Shown piece after piece: positions 53,504 to 64,000 of a stretch of DNA of 64,000 nucleotides. The stretch comes from Eutreptiella sp. 'Long Island Sound 2002'. Taxonomy: Eukaryota; Euglenozoa; Euglenophyceae; Eutreptiales; Eutreptiaceae. The number at the start of each line of letters is the position of its first letter. Positions within the stretch are counted from its first letter, which is position 1. The DNA is taken from assembly GCA_964036045.1 (NCBI GenBank), contig OZ038388.1:2241501-2305500 (forward strand). Reading direction: 5' to 3'. The notes beneath the pieces were generated by a model. It saw only the letters and a program-made list of their open reading frames with translations. It was not told the DNA's origin and made no database searches. Position numbers and translations under genes: made by a program.

Positions 53504-54024
53504 AGCATGAAAAGAACACATGTGTCCGCCAACAAACATATGTGTACAATATGCGAAAGCAGACACTTGTCCAGTGCAGAGGGTGATGGTGACGCTGCAG
53601 AAATTGCTCTTGTGGGCCAGCATTTTAGACCAGCTACTTGGGTCAATGTGTGGCCTCTGGCCCCAGCCCCTTTCAATGCTTATGGCTGCAACACAATCAT
53701 TGGCATCCCCCCCCCCCCCCCACCTCTCTCTTTGATGCATGGTTTCCCGACCAGATAGGGTTTTGAAAGGCCAGGGAAGGGCAGTAACGTGATTGACCTG
53801 TGGGGAGGTTCCTGCTACATTGTGGTGGGGCAAAGTTTCTGTGTGTTGTGTTGTGCTTTGTGTTGTTCTGTGTGGCATTTCATGTGTTGGCAAAGAAAGC
53901 ACACCAGTATGCAGCATGGGGCTCAGTTGAAGCAGTGTTGGTGTGAGTGCACCTCACCTGTGAGTCAGGCATCTCTGCCATTTCCCCCAGAATTGCCATT
54001 ATGCACAATAAGCATGCCGCACTA

Positions 54025-54130
54025 TGCCACACACTGTGATGGGTGCATTTTGTATGGTTTTCCACTCTCATGCACAGATACCAATGCGCAATGTGTGTGC
54101 CTATGTGTGGTGGTTGCAGGAACTGGGTTC
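54025..54130 (+). pseudogene. Zinc-finger-like fragment (ZZ-type pattern, frame changed)
   Basis: One frame gives THCDGCILYGFPLSC. Two bases out of phase, the next stretch gives YQCAMCVPMCGGCRNWVHGD. Together they make a CxxC ... CxxC ... CxxC ... H order like ZZ fingers ('CDGC...C..C...C..C....H'). A frameshift or an unseen intron is required. Confidence 0.3.
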
Positions 54131-55027
54131 ATGGTGACGTGTGCATTGTGGATTCTATGACTGATAGACAGGTTCTGATGACCATGGGGAGCACATTTGT
54201 GGTTTTGCGCAAAGTGTATTTTGCACTGGCAGCAATGTGATGCGGGATCAGTGCAGCAGGGACAGCTGCATGACTTTATGCTGAAGAATTCCATGGTGAC
54301 CAATCATCACAATGGATGTATTGCAGCAAATTGGATATCAGAAGACCACGTTGCAGCGTTGCAAGTGGTGATGTACGCTGAGTGATTGATATTTCTGTCT
54401 GTGAATTTGCCTGCAGATGTGTTCCCAGGTAGGTGTTGGGAGGCACAGCAGGAGTTACAGTGTGCCCCCCCCCCCCCTCTTGCCCCACCCAATTCCCTCC
54501 TCAAAAGATGCACACGTACGCACACTTGGACCAACTGGCATATTCATTCAGCCTCTATGGGACCCTCCCCATCCCCGCCCCCCCAACGCATACCTGCCCT
54601 CCCCACACAACCCCATGCTCCACACATGGATGGGGGTGCAGTGATTTGCAAGGCTGTATGGAACAAGAGAGGTACAGGGGCTACAATTTGCTGAAAGAGA
54701 GTGATTGGCGAAAATCCCCCAAGTTATGAATTCTTTTTGCATGGCGTCCACGCTGAACCAGGGCGCTGTTTGTTGGTCGTTTGTTGGGCGGTGTTTGTTG
54801 TAAACTCTCCGTTGCTCATTGAAGTTGGGGATTTAGGGTTAGTGTCTTGCATGCTTTCAGCGGGCAAGTGCTGCATTATGCGTCATGTGCCTTTGATACA
54901 GCGGAGGCTTGTAAGGGGGGCTGTGGAGGTGGTTTCGTAATGCTTGTAGCTTTTGTTGGAGGTAATTTGGGTGCAAAAAGAAAGTGCATGTGGGGTATCT
55001 CTGCCCAATTCCTAGGGGGCTGCACTT

Positions 55028-55245
55028 AGCGCAGTACACACATTGTGAGCAGTGCAACTGATTGGGTATCTGGCCATACTAGAGACCCATATTTTGTGAT
55101 ACTAGGGGAATACCATGCACGCAGTGCGCACGCAGTGCGAAGTTTTGGATGTTGGCAAATACTCGAACCCTAGTTTCGGCTTTTTTTCACAAGTTTTTGG
55201 TTCTGCACCTGGTTTTTTTTTTTTAGATTCCTTAGCATTTAGGAT
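55028..55245. repeat. Dispersed repeats, second copies
   Basis: 55028-55105 parallels 28835-28895 (TACTAGAGACCCATA, then GATACTAGG). 55116-55245 parallels 28290-28410 (GTTGGCAAATACTCGAA, CACAAGTTTTTGGTTC). They lie in the same order as the first copies but with different spacing. Confidence 0.75.
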
Positions 55246-56351
55246 GTGGCATATGTGAATTGTCAACCATTTCTCCCCATTTTCAACCATTTCCCCTATT
55301 TCTTCCCCCTTTTTTTTGCCATGTATAATGGACAGGACGTTGGACGAGTGGACTGTTTGCTTAAGGACCATGGAAGTATGTTTTGCACATTTTGTTTGTG
55401 TCAGACACCTGATATGACAATCACTATCCCTGTATTTTTTTTCGAGTTGGGCGGTATTGGGTATGGGGAGGGCAGCGGTTTTCAGCCAGTTGTCTGCAAA
55501 TTTGGAAACATCTGATCAATGAACAACATGACAAACCCGATTAGTTCCAAGATCGATATAAACACGTCGTTGAGCGTATCATGCCAGCCAACACCATTTT
55601 CGAGGACTGTTAGGCTGCAGCACGGGCTCATCAACGTTCCCAACACAACACACAGGAGCACACTATTGTGGATCTGGTGGGGCATTTGAATGGGGTCACA
55701 TGTACCACCGGTGAGCTTTGCTGCTTCGCCATGTTTCTAGACAGGTGACCGTATTCTTGGGTGAGTATCTTAGCCTCTGCGTGCGAAGTACTGAAGCAGC
55801 GTGCACGCAGTGCAAGAATTTGGCCTAGAGGCATCGTTGTAGTTTGAGAGCACAATTTGATGCTGTTTTTACATTGTAGTTATGGCACTTTTGGATTTTC
55901 AACCCATTTCACCCATTTCCACTTCTGTTTTTACAGCCTTTGCTCATGTATACCACATCCATTTTCGTCTAGGTTGATTTCTCCCCATTACAGGGACCGT
56001 GAGAGGGCAGGGGTTCAATGGTACATGTTTGTTTCGATGCCCTATGTTGTAATTGTGCAAAGTGGGTAAGAACCATTTCGTTTCGGGAGGACAAGCATCG
56101 GGCGGCCACGAATTTCATTGGGAAGTGGAAGTATTGAAGCAAGTCCCATTGTTTGATGCAAGGATGCTATCCAGGGATGTGTGAGTATTTTGTATGTTAG
56201 GGAAAGGATTCACAGATCAGACAACATACAAATTTCTCCATCTCAATTTCTCAATCTCACTAAAAAAGGGGCCAAAATGGTTTTATTGTGCATGATGTTT
56301 TATCTGGGGGTAAGGTAGCTTGCTACTATTTTGAAATCTGCTAGTTTAGAT

Positions 56352-56430
56352 AACCCAATTTTAAAGGCGTTTGGAAGGGGTGCGCTGGGGTTTTCTTCAA
56401 AGAGAGTGTGATATAAAATCAGCGTGCAAT
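56352..56430 (+). repeat. Dispersed repeat, copy 2 (GGCGTTT...GCGTGCAATGC type)
   Basis: 'CCAATTTTAAAGGCGTTTGG', AAGGGGTGCGCTGGGG and GCGTGCAATGCAAGG, matching 26064-26156. Confidence 0.7.
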
Positions 56431-58100
56431 GCAAGGACGCCTCCGTACTTTGTACATTTGATGAATTCTGTTAGTGGTGTTTTTTTTAGTGAAGAAAGTT
56501 TTTCAACTGTCAAAGGGTTCATTCATGCATGGGGAGACAATTTTATGTCATGTTTTAGGACCAAGTCATGGAGATTGAAATACCGCATTCCACAATGTAT
56601 CAAGACAGGTGTGGTGGAGTCAAAGGTGGGCAGTTGTGTTGATGCACTGGTTTTTTTTTTTGCGGCCAAAGGGGTTTCCACGGTCAACAAAAAAATTAGT
56701 CAATGGTTTTGATTGGCACGGGTTATTTTGTAAACAAGGCGGTTTTATCTAAAGACAGAAAACTATGCTTAGAAAATGAACTACATTTTGTCCCATTTAA
56801 AGAAAAGAATTTTTTTTTGTATGAAATCAAGGCCATTCGGTATTGGTTCGCAAAAGTGGGTGAAAAGCTCATATGGGTTGCAAAGAAATACGAAATGGCT
56901 AAAAGAGGATTCGAATGTTGTTTTGTAGTGCATTCTAAAGATTGGGGTTCAAGGTGAGGATGATTGCACTGAAAGAGTTGTGCTTTTGCTTTTTTTCTTT
57001 TTACTTTTTGTAGATTTTTGTACACATTGAAGTAAGAAAAAGCGTATAACGAGTGCCACCATAGCTGCTTTAGTGGTATTAAAAACACTAAGGGGACACA
57101 CTAAGGCAAAATCACCAATAAGTGTACCAGCTTTTGCGATTTCCAAATTGTCGATGGATTTCGAGTTTTACGATGGCCACAATGTATTACATATGTAAAC
57201 ATTGGTATTTTAGAATAAAACCTTGCTTGTTGTCGAAATATATCAGAGGCCCGTGCAATTGCCTCAAAAAGGCGCCGCGCAAAAGCCCCGGATTTGGGGT
57301 CGCACCAGTCCCTGTACCAACGAAGAAGATATGAAAACATAGGTAAATTACGGCAGTTTTTCAATTTTTTTCACATCAATTGTCAGCAAAATTTGTTGTT
57401 TATTTTTTGGATGTGTTAGATGCGACAGGCGAAAGCTACGGAGACAACGTTCATCAGGAGGGTGGCAAGACCGAGGAAGAAGTCGCCGTAACGAGTCGAA
57501 CAGCGCCAGACCAAGCAGAAAGCTCCCTCGAGCATGTATTTCGTGTATCGTATAGCGGAAATGATGACGGAGTTGGAATATTTGGTCGCGCTATGTCTTG
57601 CGCTAGATTTCAATAAGAAAAGGTACGATGACTTTTGGGGTGCATAGGAAGAGTGTAACCGGGGCCATGCTTCGCTACAGAGCGCTACGTCGCTGTCATT
57701 TTGGGCTGAATGCCGTGGGTTTTGTGCCCCCATCGCCGCCGCCGTGCGTTTTGTGCATTGCATTGATAGTTTTCAATAGAAAGAACCTCAACTACACCTC
57801 CATCCTCCCTTCCAACTTCATAACCCTACCTCAGTCTACCTCCGTTGGAAAACAAACATTGCACTGCCCTAATGCGCCGTAAACAAATGCCACACCGCCT
57901 AGTGTGCAGATGTAACCTTGTGGGTTTATGTTGGCCCTCCTGGGTGGTGTGCTGTTGTGTGGTTGTTCTTTGCATTTTTGTCAATATAACGATCTGCCGA
58001 TTTACAAAATCAGAGACAAGAGTATCAGTGGCCAATGTTGGTAGCTACCGCGATAAGTATTGATGAATCCAAAAATCACAGTCGGTTTTGAACTGCCTAT
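56431..58100. other. AT-rich region, no gene recognised
   Basis: Frames of 60-115 aa on both strands (e.g. 56371-56712, 56703-56957, minus 57416-57763) look partly protein-like but match no family I know, and neighbouring frames overlap on both strands. Composition is more AT-rich than the SEC24 region. They may be the upstream part of the transposase relic that follows. Confidence 0.35.
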
Positions 58101-58130
58101 CTTCTCTGTTCTGTCTATTTTGGTTCTTGA

Positions 58131-58607
58131 GACTGCCTCCTAAGTAATAAATATGGTTGCATATTGCTCTTGATCGATGGGAGTAAAACGCATTTGAGTC
58201 TCGACATACTCTAGAAAATGAAGGGACTTGGGGTTGAAGTCATCGTGTTTCCTCCCCACCTCACCAACATCATCAATCTTTTTCCTAAATCCTTTTTCCG
58301 GGCTCTGAAATCAATCTTCCAAAAGCTCAAAGGCAAATTTATAAAACGGAACCGACATCGGGCGCCCACACCTGCTGATTTTGTTTCTTTCTCGACGGGT
58401 GCTTATGTTGAAGCCATCATTCCGAGGAGCATTCTTTGGTGTTTTAAGGCTTGTGGTATTGTTCTATTTCGTTTGGACACCTCCGTTACGCACTGCCCGA
58501 AGGAGCGCCTTTGTATGTGTCATATCAATCCTCCTGTTAATTTTTGCAATATCTCTCACATTTGTGGTGAGAATGGAGACATTGCCAAACAGAAATTAAT
58601 TAGATGA
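58131..58607 (+). pseudogene. pogo/Tigger-type DDE transposase, C-terminal remnant
   Basis: One frame, with a single TAG at 58212. 'LLLIDGSKTHLSL' holds an Asp (58176) and His in the DDE_1 'DG..SH' position. VIVFPPHLTNIINLF corresponds to the conserved 'LPPHTTH..QPLD' segment, followed by FFRALKSIFQ and then 'ILWCFKACGIVLF' (family: 'F..TGI.P.N'). These transposases cut and paste DNA between short terminal repeats. The N-terminal DNA-binding domain and first catalytic Asp were not found, and the conserved QPLD is degraded, so it is inactive. Confidence 0.7.
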
Positions 58608-58610
58608 ATT

Positions 58611-60490
58611 GACAACTGAGAAGTAGGACCCAAACGGGCAGTAGTGTGTGCCCTGCTTTTACATGCTTTTGACAGCTTATGGTTGATGCACCACATATTT
58701 GTTAATGGCAATGCAAAGGTCCCCATGCAAAGGTACAATTTTCATTTCAAAGCATTTTCTATGACCCCAAAGAGGGCTGTGAAAAATAAGGCGTTGAAGC
58801 TAAATATAGTCTTGATTTTGTGAAAAAGCATCTTTTCTCACGTGGTTGAGATGGTTAGTAAACATTAACAGTAAAAAAAAAGGCGACCAAAATGGTTGCA
58901 TAGGCACCCGGAACGGGTCTCCACACCACTTACAAAAAAAAGTGCTTTTCATATTGCACACGGATACAATTACGTTGTACACCTTACACATATGACTTAG
59001 GCGGCTCATGTTGCATGGTCAAAATGAGCCAACATGCGCCCGACGGTAACACCCGTGGAAAATATTTTTTTGGGTAGCCCGGTCACAAGGAGTCTCAGAA
59101 TCTAACCAAAAATTCATTACTTGGACTGCTTCCGTTTTTCACAAAACCAAATGCGTCAATAGATGATTTATCTCGGCGAAAACCCACTGCTTTTTTCCGA
59201 AAACCACGAGTCTTATCTTTTTTTAACATTTGTGATTTGTTGTGAAAATGAGCATCTACCGTTAATTGCTTCCGTCGACATTTTTGACCTCTGTGTTGCA
59301 CGCAGCACTACAAACACCATTTATTTGACATCGTTCTATGCGCGAGGCCTCACGCATGATATGGAATTGCGCGGTGGCGCACCGACAAATAAAAGCGCCA
59401 GGCCTCCTCTATCAGAACATCCACCCACCTCTTTGACGCGATTGCTTTTCGGACACTGCAACGAGTCCTTTCATTTTTGCGTAGTTGCGGAAAAAAAAAA
59501 CAGCAATCGCGCACCCTCGTCCCCTTGTTTTAGTCCTTCCCATAACTCTTGTCCCGTGTGATACGGCTTTTTCTTTGAGCAGCCAGCGCGGAACACTCCA
59601 GATGCCGCTGCCACTTTTTTCTCCAAGTCCGACACTTTGCGTAGGGGCATTGTCACTGTGAAAAAAATTTGCGCAAATGTATCTTCCTAAATGTTGCTGT
59701 TCGAAAAATCTTTCCTGATTCAATCATCAACCTGTCACACAAATCTTGCGCGACCCATTTTTCACTGATTTGATGGTTGCATGCACCATTTTTGGTTTCC
59801 TGTAACTGTCAGCTACTCCCACATTTTTTTCTGGTTAATGTTAACTGTAGTAGCCAGTTGCGGCGCGCTACCATCGCTGTTGGGCAGTGAAGTCAGCGCT
59901 TCAGTGAAGTGTTTGGCATCTGATTTTGTCTTTGTAGCAGCCTCTCCCACTCCGTAGCAGAAGGACACCTAGAAAGACTAGGGGTGGTTGAGTGGAATCC
60001 TGCCCATTTGTCTCAGCATTGCAACAATATGGAAAAAAATGAAATAACCAAAACAAACTTGGTCGGTCACGCCTTATCACATCCAACCTTCTCTGCTAAA
60101 AAAAAATGGCGGTAGACAAACAGTAATGTGCGGCTGCACAGACATGCACAAATGCACAACACTTCAGTTTCTTTGGACTTCAGTGTCTTGGTTTCTTGCT
60201 TCCACAGCTTCTTAAACCACCCCTCCGCCTCTACCCAGCCCCCCCCTTGCGCAAACACGGCCGCGGTCCCACAAAACCACGCAAACAAGCGGGTCAGCAC
60301 CCACCCTATGCTTAGACAAGAATGTCCTTGCACATGATACACACGAAGGCAAAGTGCATGCTCACCAATGTTCTCTTAAAAACTTACCCAAAGAATGGTG
60401 CACTCCACGAGCAAACATTCTGAAAATTCGGGTTGTCCTTATTCGCTGTGAGGGGCATCCGCTGCTGTAGAATAGAAGCCCTTTCCAACC
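58611..60490. other. No gene recognised
   Basis: AT-rich intergenic sequence with short A-runs. Several frames of 60-130 aa (e.g. 59163-59561) have no known domain. Confidence 0.45.
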
Positions 60491-60507
60491 TTCCACCTCA
60501 TCTGAAA

Positions 60508-60600
60508 CAGTTGGACATGCTTGTCCTTTGGGGCTGGTTTCGGAGCAGGGATTGCAGCAGCTTTAGGAATGGGTCTGGGCTTCCTATTCTATGGCGCAAA
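60508..60600 (+). CDS. Glycine-zipper membrane exon candidate
   Basis: After the acceptor-like CATCTGAAACAG, the frame reads WTCLSFGAGFGAGI, then AAALGMGLGFLFYGAK, and meets a possible donor, GTATCATG. The GxxxG pattern over ~25 hydrophobic residues is a glycine zipper, as in MICOS subunit Mic10 and other small membrane proteins. No second membrane segment was located, so identity is open. Confidence 0.35.
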
Positions 60601-60965
60601 GGTATCATGTAGAACATCCTTCATGACAGCTTGCCCTCAAACACATGGCCCAACACCACAGGCGGCTTTTGCTCACACAACCTGCTTCCCAGTCTGCATA
60701 AGCTGTAGATGGATGTAGGCATCCCCATGGCGAGAAGGACCAAAAAGGGCGTTTTAGCAAAACGCCAATCACTACGGTGTTTATCCTGGTCACACCCCTG
60801 AAACTACCCACCTACAGAAGCTGCATGATCAATTCCAAAACTGTGTAATCCAAACGTCTCGTGTTCTCAACATCACAGCTGTCCAAAACATGTATTGCAA
60901 CCAACATATTTGGGTTCTATGTGTTAGACAACACCTAAGGATACATTAAGCGCTACTTGGGAACC

Positions 60966-61184
60966 TCAATCTGCATGTTCACACATGCAAGCTGAACACA
61001 AGCAAAAGTCACATGTGGAGCATTCGGCGCTGTCCCTTTTGGTGCAAACTTGGCAGAGATAGGTATCGATGTCATCCTCATCAACCTTAAGGGGCACTTC
61101 CTCTGCCCATATGCAACAAGGAATGTGTTCCCGTGCGACGTAGGGCTGGGAAAAAAAATGCAAAATATCTAAAATTGAATACAA
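60966..61184 (-). pseudogene. Cys-rich C-terminal fragment, third copy
   Basis: Minus strand: REHIPCCIWAEEVPLKV, the acidic DEDDID, then CQVCTKRDSAECSTCDFCLC, SACMCEH and a stop two codons on. It shares EH[VI]P, the Trp, the acidic linker and the finger order with 28960-29170. The reading frame is intact over 73 codons. Confidence 0.5.
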
Positions 61185-61224
61185 AACATCTAAAAAAATG
61201 TCGAAAATGACTAAAACTTTAGAT

Positions 61225-61365
61225 GGCTCTCCAAAAAATAATCCGCTGCAAATCTAAAAAAAAAAAAAAACAACGTTTCAGGAACAGACTTGGGGATCCA
61301 AAAAAAAAAATACAACCTCTAAAAAAAATCCGCATATAAAAAAAAATAGTAGATAACGCTACCCC
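61225..61365. repeat. A-tract array with TCCGC motifs
   Basis: Runs of 8-16 A with 'AATAATCCGC', 'ACAACCTCTA' and 'AATCCGCATATA'. The same words recur in the array at 63600-63780. Confidence 0.8.
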
Positions 61366-61867
61366 CACGCCCTGCCCTGCCCCTACAGGCAACATGCAAT
61401 AGAAACCTCTGATTCACACTGTTCGTTGCATCTAGGGACAACATGACGCCCAGCATGACACTACTGCCAACAAGATTGCCTGATGCCAGATACACTTTCC
61501 GGACATGCTGTTGCAGTACACTTTATATTACTTGAGGATGATGGATAATGCAACCCACTTGATGGTGTAGGAACCTGCCTCTGTGCAACTCATGCACAAG
61601 ATGCCTTCGTTGGGGACAAGCCACGGGTTTTTGAACATGACCCAAACAAATACAGAACCAGCATCCCTCCCTGCAATCCCCCCCCCGAATCGGCGAAGAA
61701 ACCCCAACAAATCGGCACCCAGTGCCCTGGATCTTAGTCCAAGGCTCCAAACACACCTTCCTTTCAGTTGCTCTGTAATTGGTGTCATGTGGAAACCCAA
61801 AATATCTCTCAATTTTCAAAAAAATTTTCTTCTCTCGGTCTGTACATGGTCCCTGAGGACAATGTAT

Positions 61868-62027
61868 GTCAGTGTCAGCCAGTGGTCTAGTGGTATATGC
61901 CCTGGTCTGAAAATTAACCGGTGGTGGTGCAGAAGCCAAAGGCCCCGGTCAGTGTCAGCCAGTGGTCCAGTGGTATGTGCCCTGGTCTAAAAATTAATCG
62001 ACGGTGGTGCAGAAGCCAAAAGCCCCA
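61868..62027 (+). repeat. Two tandem 80-bp repeats, tRNA-like
   Basis: Copies at 61868-61947 and 61948-62027, each with 'CAGTGGTCTAGTGGTATATG' or a close variant, which resembles the D-arm/A-box of a tRNA, and 'GGTGGTGCAGAAGCCAAA'. No B box, so they are likely pieces of a tRNA-derived SINE. Confidence 0.8.
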
Positions 62028-62330
62028 ACAAGTCAGCAGAACAAAACGGCCAAATCACAGAAACCCCACAAATTGGTTCAATTCCAGGACCCATTGTTTT
62101 TTGCACTTTTTGTCACTTGTCCTGAGGAGAAAAATGGTTTTCACTGCAGAAACAAAGCTTGCCGGAAGAAGATGAATGCACACAGGCTTCCACTGACTCT
62201 GTGTCGGCAAAACGAATCGGCGAATTCACAGAAACCCCGCAAATCAGCATAACAAATGGGCAAAATCCAGAAACCCAACAAATCGACAGATCAAATCGGC
62301 GAAGTCGGCCGAATTCGGCCGCCGATTTTG
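62022..62330 (+). repeat. Degenerate ~36-bp minisatellite
   Basis: Recurring 'CAGAAACCCCACAAAT' / 'AATCGGCGAA' / 'CAGAACAAA' words, also once at 61684-61715, ending in GGCCGAATTCGGCC. Confidence 0.65.
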
Positions 62331-62645
62331 GGGGGGGGGTTGTCCCTGTGTGCACCCTGGTCGGCCTATGTTGACCCACCATCTGAGGACATTTGGAAAG
62401 AGCAACACTTGAGCATGAAATTATCGGCAAAATTGTGCACCCACTGAGAAGTGCTTGAAAACCACCTCTCAGAGGCAAAACCACTCGTCATTGTGCACCG
62501 AATAATGCCTCTGAACAAAGTCTGAGCAAGGAATCTGGAACTTGGGACTGACTGGGCAGACTGCGAAAGCCGCAGAAAATGAGCATTTGATGCACAAACT
62601 GATGTGTTGGGATGCAGGGTTCTAAGGAGTTGGTCACTATGGCTG

Positions 62646-63059
62646 TCAGACACTGCAGCACAGGCACGTGGATGGCACGTTGTACTGCAGAAGGAATGAG
62701 CTGAAAAAGCTTGGCTGGATCACTCTGCGTCTGGGTATTCTGCTGAGCAGCTGGGCATAGGGATGTTTTTGGGTCAGTAGCTTCGTGGTCAGACTCCGGA
62801 TACAAAGGGGCCTCGATGCACTATCCGAACTTGGAATGCTATGAAAAGCAGTAAGAAACACATCTGTAATAGAATGGGAACTGGGTTTCTTTTCTGTCTG
62901 CCACTTGATCGTGCACTCAGAGCCCTCCACTGCGAGCACCTTACCCCAATGCAAATACCCCTTGAAATTGTGCCCCTGGGCTCTGGCCAAGGTTGCTGAG
63001 TACCCTACTTCACAAAATTCAGGCATTATGTATGATCCGTTCAAATGACCTCTCTGCAT
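62646..63059 (-). pseudogene. Unrecognised coding-like frame, minus strand
   Basis: 138 codons including stop. The central part, YLHWGKVLAVEGSECTIKW, then SITDVFLTAF, is protein-like with a strand-turn-strand look (chromo/Tudor-like barrel at best). Upstream of it lies a tandem duplication. No family assigned; it could belong with the minus-strand Cys-rich fragment ~1.5 kb further on. Confidence 0.3.
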
Positions 63060-63212
63060 AGGTCCCCCAGCGAAGGAAGACCCCTGTTCTCTGAGCAGAT
63101 GAAACTGTGCACATGGGCTCTGGCCAAAATGGCTGAGTAGCCTACTTTACAACATTCAGATAGTACCTGTGATCCTCTGCAATGAACTCTCTGCATAGGT
63201 CCCCCTGCTCCG
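62970..63212. repeat. ~139-bp imperfect tandem duplication
   Basis: 'GGGCTCTGGCCAA', 'CTACTT.ACAA.ATTCAG' and 'CTCTCTGCATAGGTCCCCC' occur in order at 62976-63069 and again at 63115-63205. Confidence 0.85.
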
Positions 63213-63291
63213 CGGGCTGACGATTGCATTTAAGATGTCTGCGCAACAAACGACATTTGTATAGCGCCTCGTCTTGCTAATCTGGCGCTCC

Positions 63292-63360
63292 AGAGGGGGT
63301 CCAGAGGGGGTCCAGAGGGGGGTGGGGGTGGGGGTGGGGGTGGGGGGGGTGGGGGTGTCA
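63292..63360 (+). repeat. G-rich minisatellite (quadruplex-prone)
   Basis: Three CCAGAGGGGGT units followed by (GGGGGT)n. A second G-run of 17 lies at 63478. Confidence 0.9.
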
Positions 63361-63599
63361 AGCCTCACAGGTCAGCGCCCCCAGTGGGTGGGGAGCAATC
63401 AACCCAGAAAAAGAGTGGATGTGGTGGAGATGCGCAAAAAGGTAGAAATGGGTGAAACAGGGTGTAAATCCAAGCGCGGGGGGGGGGGGGGGGGTTAAAA
63501 TCAAACTTGCTTCATCACCCGTGCCGTCACGGGGTCCCCGCACACACCACGTTCCCCCACAGGTGCCCAGGGAATCGCCCATAACACTTTTTTGACCAC

Positions 63600-63780
63600 T
63601 TCTAAAATTTGCGGCATGCGCGCTAAAAAAAAATACTCCGCGCAGAAAAAGAATGTCTGAGTATTTTTTTTAGCGCGCAATATTTTTTTAGCGCAGAATA
63701 TTTTTGAGTGCGGATTATTTTTTTTAGCTAAAAAAATACAACCTCTAAAAAAAAATAATCCGCATCTAAAAAAGAATACA
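63600..63780. repeat. A/T-tract array with TAGCGCGC and TCCGC motifs
   Basis: T-runs with TTAGCGCGCAATA in one half and A-runs with AATAATCCGCATC in the other, so the block can fold back on itself. It parallels the GCGACTTACGCC arrays at 29.4 and 31.4 kb in design but not in motif. Confidence 0.8.
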
Positions 63781-64000
63781 GGACCCATAGGGCTGGTACT
63801 GTTTTTGTTTGGATTCACCACCTTGATTGCATCTTGAAAATACTCCAAATGAATACATCCTTCTTGTGAGAGCCCCACCACTGTGGCAGGAACATGCACC
63901 CCATTGGAGCAGGTGCAGAACACCTGTCACCAACATTGAAGTCAATGGCCAATGCAATAGAAGGTTTGAGGACATGAGGGGCAAAATATGATGTCCCGCA

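Overview
This window reads as nuclear DNA of a eukaryote, most likely a large-genome, repeat-rich protist or alga. There is no prokaryotic gene organisation. Genes are split by GT-AG introns, homopolymer tracts (poly-C/G and poly-A/T) are frequent, and short telomere-like CCCTAA runs sit between repeats. The one clearly recognisable host gene is SEC24, the cargo-binding subunit of the COPII coat. I could not fix the lineage from sequence alone.

Layout. (1) Positions 1-24960 are a tandem array of a higher-order repeat: nine ~1.87-1.94 kb units, then short ~1.60-1.63 kb units that share one ~247-bp deletion, then a rearranged block with an inverted segment. Each unit is itself built of degenerate 50-65 bp modules. 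The array decays into diverged modules by ~25.6 kb. (2) 25.6-27.1 kb holds a broken coiled-coil reading frame and dispersed-repeat pieces. (3) 27122-51292 on the + strand carries the C-terminal part of SEC24. Twelve exons are proposed, the last ten with strong family matches and consistent splice phases, giving ~1.29 kb of coding sequence spread over ~24 kb. The zinc finger, most of the trunk domain and the N-terminus were not found. (4) The SEC24 introns are packed with other elements. They include a C48/Ulp1-like cysteine protease gene between two A-tract arrays, a LINE fragment with a zinc-knuckle remnant and an RNase H domain, three copies of a ~1.0-1.3 kb non-coding element with a GCTTGC-rich 3' region and CCCTAA runs at the edges, GC-rich foldback elements, C-rich minisatellites, tRNA-like SINE pieces, and a LINE endonuclease fragment between two copies of a 377-bp direct repeat. 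(5) 51.3-64 kb is mostly intergenic: a partial copy of the last SEC24 exon boundary, zinc-finger-like fragments, a pogo/Tigger-type DDE transposase remnant, a glycine-zipper membrane exon candidate, a Cys-rich C-terminal fragment on the minus strand, and several short tandem repeats.

How the parts relate. SEC24 exons keep reading phase across introns of ~40 bp to 9.2 kb, so the gene has absorbed many insertions without visible damage to the coding parts seen here. The many small open frames inside the repeats look like by-products of open composition, not genes. Exon calls and element boundaries were made by eye and need transcript or alignment support.
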